Source: Ruminococcus sp. UBA5129 (GTDB taxonomy: Bacteria; Bacillota; Clostridia; Oscillospirales; Ruminococcaceae). Taken from it: 9,018 nucleotides of DNA. The position numbers and the translations under genes were made by a program. The stretch's first letter is position 1. Each line of letters begins with the position of its first letter. Shown piece after piece: positions 1-6,623 of the stretch. Where the stretch lies: positions 2,274 through 11,291 of the forward strand of contig DHYN01000056.1 in the NCBI GenBank assembly GCA_002414125.1, written 5' to 3'. The notes beneath the pieces were generated by a model, which was not told where the DNA came from, did not search any database, and worked only from the letters and a program-made list of their open reading frames with translations.

Positions 1-172
1 GGTATTCCTTTTGATATGACATTAGTATTACAACAGGATTTATGACATTGAGCACGAGACCCGACAGATCACGGTTTGTCTCCTTGCCGATAATTCGTGT
101 TTTTGCACAAATAACGCCGACTATTATCAGTACGAGCATTATTACCGTCTGTTTAAAAATAGTTTCTGACAT
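1..172 (-). CDS. AEC (auxin efflux carrier) family transporter, N-terminal fragment, runs off the window
   Basis: Reading the minus strand from an ATG at 172-170 gives 57 uninterrupted codons to the window edge. The peptide starts MSETIFKQTVIM. It has one hydrophobic helix (about residues 8-22), a short basic turn (AKTRIIGKETNRD, about 23-35), then a second hydrophobic stretch with the pattern LSGLVLNVINPVVILMSY. That order, a first membrane helix, a 'K..I..KE....LS.LVL.V..P' turn and a second helix containing Pro, is typical of the start of AEC family permeases (PF03547), which are 10-helix secondary carriers for small organic anions or amino acids. Substrate cannot be told. AGGTGA lies 8 bases upstream of the ATG, and the start is only 17 bases past the stop of the YfhO-family gene, so translation from the same message is likely. 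The fragment is under 60 codons within the window. A Met at codon 12 is a less likely alternative start. Confidence 0.75.
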   Translation of the reverse strand, partial: MSETIFKQTVIMLVLIIVGVICAKTRIIGKETNRDLSGLVLNVINPVVILMSYQKEY

Positions 173-189
173 TTCTTATATCACCTACA

Positions 190-2859
190 TCATTGTAAGA
201 TGTTGCCTATGATCCACCCGAGCGTTCCGCCGATTCCCATGAGCAGCGGTATCGCTATGCCTGCGGCGAATACCGTCTTTTCGGCAGCCGTAAGGAGCTT
301 TTTTCCGGGCTTGATGAACTTTGCCGCGATCCCAAGCATAAGCATCAGTACCAGCCCGAGCACGCATATCACTGCGCCCGTTTTGAAGCCCTCTGGAACG
401 AATGTGAGTACGACGTCGTTTTTGCCCTCGGAAAGCTCGACTGCCATAAATTCGCCGAATCCGCGGTAGATGTCTGTTTTTTTGCCGTTGACGACTGCCG
501 AAAATCCTGCATTATAGGCAAACGGTATATACAGCCATTGTCCCTTATGAGCGTATCCCGTAAGTGTGAGTTTATTGCTCTTTGCGGTTATTTTTGCGGT
601 CGGAGTACTGTTTACGGCTTCCGCGAGCTTTTCTGTATCGAGCGTGTATACGCCAAAGCTCTCTGCGGTAAAGTCGTTCCGCAGCTTTATTGTCACTTTC
701 ACCTTTTTGTCGATGAATGTTCCGAGGTCATAGATGCCGTTGATGCGCTTTTCGGGATATTCGCTCTCCTTGCAGATACCGTTGAGGTAAATATCGACCG
801 AGTTGAAGTAATCCTCGCGAAGCGCTGTTGAATAGTTTCCGAAGAGGTCAAAATAAACCTCCTGCGCACCGCTTGTCTCCACGAGCACTGACATTTCGGC
901 AGGCTTTGAGGGGTCGAGCTTGCTGACGATTATTTTTTTGCCGCTGTGTTTGATCTCACAGTTGATAAGCTCCGTGAACGGATGCTCCTCGATGATATTT
1001 TCCGCGCCGTAGAGCTTTTCCGCGAGCAGGACTGATGAATCCATTCTCTGCACCTCGGAAGCCCTTTCGGTCTCATTCGGCGGCGTATCGGAGATGACCG
1101 CTCCCTCAGAGACGATGAGGTTTCTATAGACTTCTATGAGATGCTTGAAGTCTCTGAGGAGGTTCAGCTCCTTGCAGTTGCCATTCATGTCATACTCTCT
1201 TCCCGTTATATAGCGGTTGAGGAGAAAAGCGTCTGTGACAGCCGTTCCGCCGCTGGATGATACGTCCATCCAGTAAGCCGAGTAGCCGAGTCGTTTTGCT
1301 CCGAAAAGCCAGTCGCTATCGGTCAGCGAGGTGTAGTGTCCGAGTGAGGCGAACCCCATTCCCTCGGGGAAATTCGAGTAATAATACGTGCCGTTTGATT
1401 TGAGCCTATAAAAGTCGTCGTCATAGCTTTCGTGTGCGAACCGCTCGGTCATAAGGAATCTCGGTGTTATGTCGTTCACATCGGAGACGTATACACCGAA
1501 ACTCAGCAGGCTCTCACCGATCATCAGCGCTCCCATGATGAGGGAGGTGATGCGCTCGGGTAATATCTTTCCGCGCTTGCAGGCGATTAGAAGTCCGTAT
1601 GTAAGAGCGAAGAGAACTCCGATCGCCGTAAGTACTGCTGCATCGTCATCGTCTACCCACAGCGAATGCACATATGAGGCGAGCCTTTTCCTCATTGTGA
1701 GAGCAATCGCCATTGCCGCCGCAGTTACAATGAATGACACTGTAAGAGTGATACGAAGCTGCTTTGCTGACGCGGCATGTACGGACTTGTGCTCCGACAG
1801 GAGAGCTGCTGCCGCACAGAGGCACATGAATATGAGTATAAAGCCGTATCTGAGAGGATAAGCCTGATAGCTGCCTGTGTGCCAAAGCTTATTTATCGGG
1901 CTTATCACGGCGCTGACGAGAAGAACGACAGTCATAGTGCCGAAGCAGGCGTTAAGTCCCTTGCGGAATATTTCACGGTGGGTGAATATCATAACTGCTG
2001 CGGTCCATACGATACCTGTACATGAAAGGAGAGCCGCTTTGTCGCCGATGTGTGAGATGAAGCTTCCGCTGAGGAAAAGTTCAAGGGTCGAGCCGCTTCG
2101 TCCCGAGTGTGATAGCTGATGCACGACAGGAATCCACACAATAGCCGATATCATTGCCGCACATATGTCCGCGAGTACGAACCTCATCGCGTGCAGACCA
2201 CGCTTTTCGGGCTTGCAGCATGTTTTGAGAAGCATCGCAAAGAAGATGACCGAAAAGATTATCAGCATGAAGCTGATGTAGAAGTTGAGATACATCGACA
2301 GTGCAAGACATATCGTGAAGCCGATCATTTTACCGTCCTCTGCGAGTCTTATCATGCTCAGGACGAGTATCGGCAGGAGTATCATCATATCGAGCCACAT
2401 GTTGTTCTGATAATACATCATCACATAGCCGCTGAATGCGTACATCATGCTGAGGATGATGCCGTGAGCAGCTCTGAGTTTCGGAAATTTTCTGACAAGG
2501 AAGAATTCCGCGGATGCTCCTGCCAGAGCTGCCTTGAGAACTGTAAGAATGTTGAGAAGGTGTAGCATTTCCGACTGCGGTATGAATGCGCTGATAAATC
2601 CGATGGGAGAGCTTACAAAGAAGAGGTAAACTCCCCAGAAGCTCATCCCTGCACCGCCTTGACCGAGCAGGAGAGAGCCGTCTCCACGGAGCGCATTGCG
2701 CAGCTCCATGAGAAGCGGCAGGTATTGCTGCTCCATGTCGCACCATGCGATCGAGCGCGCTCCGAACGGGTAAAATCCGAACAGCGCGTAATATATGAGG
2801 TAGATCGCCGCAGCGGATACTGCCGCGATCAATGGGTAATATATTTTTCTGTTTTTCAT
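190..2859 (-). CDS. YfhO family polytopic membrane protein (predicted GT-C-type glycosyltransferase)
   Basis: This is an 889-residue integral membrane protein. A first helix (about residues 7-28) is followed by an extracytoplasmic loop with CDMEQQYLPLL, where Asp41 is placed like the conserved acidic residue of GT-C enzymes. Many further helices follow up to about residue 455, including 'NNMWLDMMILLPILVLSMIRL' and 'YPLRYGFILIFMCL', both patterns of the YfhO family (PF09586). Residues ~460-815 form a mostly hydrophilic, probably extracellular domain. It ends with a YfhO-like beta region (VVNGKKTDIYRGFGEFMAVEL.EGKN.V.LTFVPEGF), then two C-terminal helices (about 820-840 and 862-885). Characterised relatives in Bacillus and Listeria take part in lipoteichoic acid glycosylation; the substrate here is unknown. 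The start is supported by GAAGGA with an 8-base spacing. The gene lies 46 bases after the GH5 lipoprotein gene and 17 bases before an AEC transporter gene, all in one direction. Family assignment is strong; biochemical role is inference. Confidence 0.85.
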   Translation of the reverse strand: MKNRKIYYPLIAAVSAAAIYLIYYALFGFYPFGARSIAWCDMEQQYLPLLMELRNALRGDGSLLLGQGGAGMSFWGVYLFFVSSPIGFISAFIPQSEMLHLLNILTVLKAALAGASAEFFLVRKFPKLRAAHGIILSMMYAFSGYVMMYYQNNMWLDMMILLPILVLSMIRLAEDGKMIGFTICLALSMYLNFYISFMLIIFSVIFFAMLLKTCCKPEKRGLHAMRFVLADICAAMISAIVWIPVVHQLSHSGRSGSTLELFLSGSFISHIGDKAALLSCTGIVWTAAVMIFTHREIFRKGLNACFGTMTVVLLVSAVISPINKLWHTGSYQAYPLRYGFILIFMCLCAAAALLSEHKSVHAASAKQLRITLTVSFIVTAAAMAIALTMRKRLASYVHSLWVDDDDAAVLTAIGVLFALTYGLLIACKRGKILPERITSLIMGALMIGESLLSFGVYVSDVNDITPRFLMTERFAHESYDDDFYRLKSNGTYYYSNFPEGMGFASLGHYTSLTDSDWLFGAKRLGYSAYWMDVSSSGGTAVTDAFLLNRYITGREYDMNGNCKELNLLRDFKHLIEVYRNLIVSEGAVISDTPPNETERASEVQRMDSSVLLAEKLYGAENIIEEHPFTELINCEIKHSGKKIIVSKLDPSKPAEMSVLVETSGAQEVYFDLFGNYSTALREDYFNSVDIYLNGICKESEYPEKRINGIYDLGTFIDKKVKVTIKLRNDFTAESFGVYTLDTEKLAEAVNSTPTAKITAKSNKLTLTGYAHKGQWLYIPFAYNAGFSAVVNGKKTDIYRGFGEFMAVELSEGKNDVVLTFVPEGFKTGAVICVLGLVLMLMLGIAAKFIKPGKKLLTAAEKTVFAAGIAIPLLMGIGGTLGWIIGNILQ

Positions 2860-2905
2860 GTTTGTGTTCCTTCAATGTTCGTTATATTAATAGCTAACTG
2901 AGCTG

Positions 2906-4732
2906 TCAGTCGTTGTGCTGGTCGAGGGAGATGCCGTTTTCGCCGAGAGGTATCTTGTGGTCGAGACCTACGAATTTTCCGCCGTCCTGCCAGAGTACCT
3001 CCTTGACGAAGTTGTATTTTTCTGTGTCCCAGGTGGTGAAATCGTCCTTGACGAGTCCGCCTGTATCGCCTGAATTGGAGTTGAAGCACCAGAATGTATG
3101 GTTGATCTGATTCTCCTTGATATACTTGCGAAGATGGGTCATCCATGTGAGGTTGGGCTCGGTCATGAAGCCTCCCCATTCGCCTATGAGCAGGGGCGCG
3201 ATGCCGTTGTCCTGAATGTAGAACCAGTTGTCGTACCAGCAATCCTTTTGGAGCGATTCGTATGTGTACCCACCCTTGAACCACGGCTGTTCATAGACCG
3301 ACGGACCGTAGTCGTGAGGCGAGTATACGAGCTTATTCCGATATTTGCCGAGATCAACGGGATCATTCGCAACGCCGCGGAGATTTCCTCCCCACCAGTT
3401 GAACAGATAGTCATCCTCATTCGTGGAAGAAAAATCACCGTTGCTTTTGATGTCCTTGGGGTATATCTCGATACCCTCTACCATTATGAGAAGATTCGGG
3501 TTCTTGCCGAGTACCTTTTGGGCAGCCTGCTCGGCAACGTATTTCCAGTTGTCGGTATCCTTGGAACCGTCCCATTTCGCCCTCGGCGATTCGTTATGCT
3601 TGCCGTGAGGCTCGTTTTCGAGATCTATCGCGATGATCGTGTCATCGTTCTTGTATCGGTCGGCGATCCACTCGAGACCGCGGTAGTAGTCATCGACAGT
3701 TACGCTTCCCTCGTACCACATCGGCTTCATATGACCCATTGAATCTGTCAGCGCACAATGGAAATCCACCATTATCTTGATTCCGTTGGCACGGCACTGT
3801 CCTATGACGTGGTCGAATATTTCAAGACTGTTCATTCCGTTGAGGTAGGCGTTAGTCGCATTGTTGTAGTTGGCGGACGGGAATTCTCCGTCCTCCCAAT
3901 TGTTTACGAGCTCGGTCGAGATCGGGATGCGGAGGAGGTTGAAGCCGTGGTCGGCGATGCTTGCCAGTGATGCGTCGAGGTCACATGCCCAAAGACCGTC
4001 AAAGCAGTTCGTACCTGTGTTGTAGCCGAACCAGTTGCAGCCTGTCAGCCAGACCTTATTGCCCTCCGAATCAACGATCGAAGAGCCGTCTGTCGAGAGC
4101 CAGTCGTCTGTGGACGGCTCCGGAACGTCCTTTGCGTGAGCGCTTGCGATCTTGTCTCCGTCGCTGCTGCCGTTATTGTCGTTATTGCTGTTGTTGCCGC
4201 CGCTTCCTTGACCGTTGACATCAGCCGAAACTGCACCCTTTGAAGCGGAGACGGTCACCGTTTTTTCATCGACAGCCTGACCGATGAGCTGCATACCGAA
4301 TTCAACGGTTTTGCCGACCTCAATAGTTGAGTTGTAGCTCTCAGGCTGTATGGTGAGTCTTCCTCCCTCAGATGAATACTTGCAGCTCCATGCGCTGCCC
4401 ACCTTATCATCAGTGTCGACAGTGACTGTCCAGTCGGTAATGGGCGCATCGGAGTTGTTCTTTAGCGTGACTGTATAATCGTATGTAGTCGATCCGTCCG
4501 AACCCCAACTGCTGTTGAGCTTGAGTGTCACGGTGACGTCGGCATCGGATTTTGACGAGTCATCGGTCGCGGATGATTCGTCAGACGAGCTTTCGTCCTG
4601 TGTGCTTTCGGATGAAGCAGAGGATTCGACAGAGGACTCCTTTGTGTTTTTAGGATTATCCTTTTTGCACGATGCCGCGGATGCAGTTACCGCGATACAC
4701 AAGAGCAGTGAGATGAGCTTTTTCGTTTTCAT
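2906..4732 (-). CDS. Secreted lipoprotein with CBM2-like module and GH5 (subfamily 1-type) endoglucanase domain
   Basis: A 608-residue predicted surface cellulase. Residues 1-22 form a lipoprotein-type signal (KTKK, hydrophobic core, AASC with Cys22). A Ser/Glu/Asp-rich linker runs ~23-65. A CBM2-like module follows at ~66-165, with Trp76, Trp101 and Trp115 and the pattern [13 protein letters not shown]...[15 protein letters not shown] Gly/Asn/Ser linker lies at ~173-193. The catalytic domain (~207-582) resembles GH5_1 endoglucanases such as Acidothermus E1: GCNWFGYNT (231-239), LLRIP with Arg268, FH with His325, LENEP with acid/base Glu374, [10 protein letters not shown] (445-454), SPHDY with His473/Tyr475, IGEWG with nucleophile Glu518, FW with Trp548 and [11 protein letters not shown]. 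All expected catalytic residues are present. There is no dockerin, so membrane tethering rather than cellulosome docking is inferred. The start at 4732 is chosen over an in-frame ATG at 4846 because the signal peptide begins here, GAAAGGA is 9 bases upstream, and the promoter lies between the two ATGs. Cellulose or another beta-1,4-glucan is the likely substrate. Confidence 0.92.
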   Translation of the reverse strand: MKTKKLISLLLCIAVTASAASCKKDNPKNTKESSVESSASSESTQDESSSDESSATDDSSKSDADVTVTLKLNSSWGSDGSTTYDYTVTLKNNSDAPITDWTVTVDTDDKVGSAWSCKYSSEGGRLTIQPESYNSTIEVGKTVEFGMQLIGQAVDEKTVTVSASKGAVSADVNGQGSGGNNSNNDNNGSSDGDKIASAHAKDVPEPSTDDWLSTDGSSIVDSEGNKVWLTGCNWFGYNTGTNCFDGLWACDLDASLASIADHGFNLLRIPISTELVNNWEDGEFPSANYNNATNAYLNGMNSLEIFDHVIGQCRANGIKIMVDFHCALTDSMGHMKPMWYEGSVTVDDYYRGLEWIADRYKNDDTIIAIDLENEPHGKHNESPRAKWDGSKDTDNWKYVAEQAAQKVLGKNPNLLIMVEGIEIYPKDIKSNGDFSSTNEDDYLFNWWGGNLRGVANDPVDLGKYRNKLVYSPHDYGPSVYEQPWFKGGYTYESLQKDCWYDNWFYIQDNGIAPLLIGEWGGFMTEPNLTWMTHLRKYIKENQINHTFWCFNSNSGDTGGLVKDDFTTWDTEKYNFVKEVLWQDGGKFVGLDHKIPLGENGISLDQHND

Positions 4733-4772
4733 AATAACTATCCTTTCAAAGTAGATTTTACTTTTACTTTTT

Positions 4773-4801
4773 ATTATATCATTCCGACTATAAAATGTCA
4801 A
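4773..4801 (-). promoter_or_regulatory. Consensus sigma-A promoter for the GH5 lipoprotein gene
   Basis: On the minus strand TTGACA (4801-4796) is followed by exactly 17 bases and TATAAT (4778-4773), with TG one base before the -10 (extended -10). Both hexamers match the consensus perfectly. Transcription would start near 4766, giving a short untranslated leader of about 35 bases that carries the GAAAGGA ribosome binding site (4741-4747) of the lipoprotein gene. It would also be the only evident promoter for the downstream YfhO-family and AEC genes. The promoter falls inside the upstream extension of the lipoprotein open frame, which argues against the longer start. Confidence 0.88.
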
Positions 4802-5023
4802 ACACAGCGGCGAAGCTACCGCGCGCCATTCGTTGTCCACTCGCAAGCTCGTTCAATTTTGCCTGCGCGGAATCTTCCATGGCTCGGTAACATTACAAAT
4901 GGGGACTTGCGCTATTGAAGCACCGCGAGCCGTGAGCAGACATCGTGGTCGTGAGCCGAAAAAGCAAATGATCCGCGTTAGCAGAGTAAAGTAATGATCG
5001 AGGAAAGATTAATCATTTGTTCT
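4802..5023. other. Intergenic stretch between divergent promoters, no supported gene; possible interspersed repeat
   Basis: No frame here has both a convincing start signal and a recognisable product. The stretch from about 4802 to 4960 is more GC-rich than the AT-rich promoters on either side. It contains short internal repeats: GGCTCG at 4881-4886 is inverted as CGAGCC at 4926-4931, and CGTGAGC occurs twice (4931-4937 and 4950-4956). This composition and repetition suggest a non-coding repeat element or the relic of one, but no terminal repeats or transposase remnant can be seen. That interpretation is tentative. Confidence 0.35.
4965..5019. promoter_or_regulatory. Inverted repeat just upstream of the nadB -35, possible operator
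   Basis: CAAATGAT (4965-4972) is repeated in inverted orientation as ATCATTTG (5012-5019). A third related copy, AATGAT at 4993-4998, can pair with ATCATT (5012-5017) across a 13-base spacer. The repeat ends four bases before the nadB -35 hexamer, a normal place for a transcription factor site. NAD genes in Firmicutes are often controlled by NiaR, but I cannot match this sequence to a NiaR site from memory, so the regulator is left unnamed. Chance occurrence in AT-rich DNA is possible. Confidence 0.35.
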
Positions 5024-5052
5024 TTGACAAAACAAAAAATATATGGTATAAT
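5024..5052 (+). promoter_or_regulatory. Consensus sigma-A promoter for the nadB - LRR-dockerin - nadC unit
   Basis: TTGACA (5024-5029), a 17-base spacer and TATAAT (5047-5052), with TG at 5044-5045 giving an extended -10. Both hexamers are perfect. Transcription should begin around 5058-5060, leaving a leader of about 90 bases before the nadB ATG. No other promoter of this quality was seen between nadB, the LRR gene and nadC, so all three are probably read from here. Confidence 0.9.
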
Positions 5053-5053
5053 A

Positions 5054-5126
5054 TAGGTGACGCTGTAAGAGCGTGAATCAAAGCTATGCTCTCTGAAAAC
5101 TGTAAGGGATTTTTAGAGAGCACCTA
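5054..5126 (+). promoter_or_regulatory. Structured nadB leader: two hairpins, possible three-way junction
   Basis: Directly visible pairings are as follows. Hairpin A pairs ACGCT (5060-5064) with AGCGT (5070-5074) around GTAAG. Hairpin B pairs 5087-5099 with 5110-5122 (TGCTCTCT with AGAGAGCA, then one G-T wobble and four A-T pairs) around a 10-base loop CTGTAAGGGA. The heptamer CTGTAAG appears in both (5063-5069 and 5100-5106). In addition TAGGTG (5054-5059) can pair with CACCTA (5121-5126), closing both hairpins into a compact three-way junction. That outer helix costs hairpin B its two outermost pairs, and part of its 5' arm may lie upstream of the transcription start. The nadB RBS (AAAGGA, 5135-5140) lies just 3' of the structure and is not itself paired. 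A regulatory RNA, a protein-binding hairpin or an mRNA-stabilising structure are all possible. Confidence 0.5.
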
Positions 5127-5150
5127 CATATTATAAAGGACGTGTTGGCT

Positions 5151-6605
5151 ATGGAACACAATTACGATGTAATTATAGCAGGCTGCGGAGTCGCAGGTCT
5201 CTATGCGGCTATAAACCTGCCTGAGGATCTCAATGTTCTCATCATGTGCAAACGCGAGCAGAAGCTCTGCAATTCTCAGCTTGCACAGGGCGGCATTGCA
5301 GGCGTTTATGATTCCCCTACAGACAATATCAATTACCACAGCAACGATACAATGATCGCAGGCGGCTTCAAGAACAATGTCGATGCAGTCCAGATACTCG
5401 TGAGCGAAGCCGCTCAGGACATCGGAAAGATCATCGAACTCGGCGTTGAATTCGACAAGAATCCCGACGGCTCGTACCATAGAACGCTTGAGGGCGGTCA
5501 TGGTCATCACAGGATCTTTCACCATGCCGACTCAACGGGCAGAGAGATCACCGAAAAGCTCTTTGAGACGGTAAAGGGACTTAAAAATGTCACCATTCTC
5601 GAAAATGCTCTCATGTGCAGTATGAAGCAGACCTCGACGGGATATTCGGTATTCGTTCTTCAGGACGGCGAATACGCAGCATATAACTGTCACTTTGCCA
5701 TTCTCGCAACAGGCGGTATAGGCAGAGTTTACGAGTTCACCACGAATTCCGCGATAGCTACGGGTGACGGCATAACATTTGCCTACGAAATGGGTGCAAA
5801 GATCAAAAACCTCAGCTATGTACAGTTCCACCCCACAGCTTTCAATAACCGCAGTACTCGTGAGTGCTTCCTCATTTCCGAGGCTGTCCGCGGCGAGGGC
5901 GCATATCTTCTCAACTGTAAGAAGGAGCGCTTCATGCACAATTACGATGACCGCCTCGAGCTTGCTCCGAGAGATGTCGTTTCGCACGCTATTATCCTCG
6001 AATCGCGCAAGCAGGATTCCAATGATTTCTACCTCGATATAAGCTACAAGGACAGCGAGTTCATCAAGAAGCGTTTCCCTATGATATACAACAACCTGCT
6101 CAAGCAGGGCTTCGACATCACTAAGGAGCCCGTGCCGATATTCCCGTGCCAGCACTATCTTATGGGCGGTATCGACGTTGACAGAAATTCAAGGACGACT
6201 CTCCCGAACCTCTACGCGTGCGGAGAATGCTCGCATACGGGCGTTCACGGAAGCAACCGCCTTGCAAGCAACTCTCTCCTCGAGGCGCTTGTTTTCTCGC
6301 GCCGTGCCGCAGGTGACATTGCATCGCTCGCAGCTTCCGCACCGTCAGAGTTCGAGACTGCAAGCTTCGATCCGCATATAGGAGCTGATCCGATCCCAAA
6401 AGGCACTCGTACCGAGATACGCCGCATAATGCAGCGCGCACATTTTGTCCTGCCGGACAAAAAAGCTGCCGCAGAGGGATTCAGACGTGCCGAAGAGATA
6501 CGCAATAACCTCATCAGCGGCGGTTACTATATGGATGCAGACTACGTTCTTGCGAAGTCGATCGTTACCGTTGCATACATAATCCTCAACGAAGTCATGC
6601 AGTGA
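5151..6605 (+). CDS. nadB: L-aspartate oxidase NadB
   Basis: NadB oxidises L-aspartate to iminoaspartate using FAD; NadA then makes quinolinate. The 484-residue cytosolic flavoprotein shows the N-terminal FAD-binding GCGVAG (residues 11-16), SQLAQGGIAG (42-51), GGHGHHRIFHHADSTG (115-130), ATGGIGRVY (186-194), QFHPT with His227, ELAPRDVVSHAI with Arg274, CQHYLMGGI with His335 and GECSHTGVHGSNRLASNSLLEAL (358-380) with Arg370. These basic residues correspond by position to the substrate-binding His/Arg set of E. coli NadB. The C-terminal helical domain is present but short, making the protein roughly 50 residues shorter than the E. coli enzyme, as in some Firmicutes. The ATG at 5151 is preferred because AAAGGA sits 10 bases upstream; an in-frame GTG at 5142 is only one base from that RBS. 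Fumarate reductase/succinate dehydrogenase flavoprotein is the main alternative, made unlikely by the motifs and the nadC neighbour. Confidence 0.95.
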   Translation: MEHNYDVIIAGCGVAGLYAAINLPEDLNVLIMCKREQKLCNSQLAQGGIAGVYDSPTDNINYHSNDTMIAGGFKNNVDAVQILVSEAAQDIGKIIELGVEFDKNPDGSYHRTLEGGHGHHRIFHHADSTGREITEKLFETVKGLKNVTILENALMCSMKQTSTGYSVFVLQDGEYAAYNCHFAILATGGIGRVYEFTTNSAIATGDGITFAYEMGAKIKNLSYVQFHPTAFNNRSTRECFLISEAVRGEGAYLLNCKKERFMHNYDDRLELAPRDVVSHAIILESRKQDSNDFYLDISYKDSEFIKKRFPMIYNNLLKQGFDITKEPVPIFPCQHYLMGGIDVDRNSRTTLPNLYACGECSHTGVHGSNRLASNSLLEALVFSRRAAGDIASLAASAPSEFETASFDPHIGADPIPKGTRTEIRRIMQRAHFVLPDKKAAAEGFRRAEEIRNNLISGGYYMDADYVLAKSIVTVAYIILNEVMQ

Positions 6606-6623
6606 ATTTCAAAGGAGATTTTT

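Noticed and set aside
2330..2875. 181-codon minus-strand frame overlapping the start of the YfhO-family gene
   Set aside because: It shares the strand but a different frame from the strongly supported membrane protein, and its Arg/His-rich sequence is typical of an out-of-frame translation.
3098..3742. 214-codon open frame antisense to the GH5 domain
   Set aside because: It lies opposite the catalytic domain whose active-site residues are all intact; the peptide resembles no known family.
4733..4846. In-frame N-terminal extension of the GH5 lipoprotein starting at an ATG at 4846
   Set aside because: It would put 38 residues before a clear signal peptide, lacks a good RBS, and overlaps the perfect promoter at 4773-4801.
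5087..5122. Hairpin before nadB as an intrinsic terminator
   Set aside because: The T run lies inside the 3' arm of the stem rather than after it, and no T tract follows 5122.
5142..5150. GTG start for nadB three codons upstream
   Set aside because: The RBS AAAGGA (5135-5140) ends one base before it, too close; the ATG at 5151 has a normal spacing.
5532..6155. 207-codon open frame antisense to nadB
   Set aside because: It is the complement of conserved NadB motifs, with no RBS or recognisable product.
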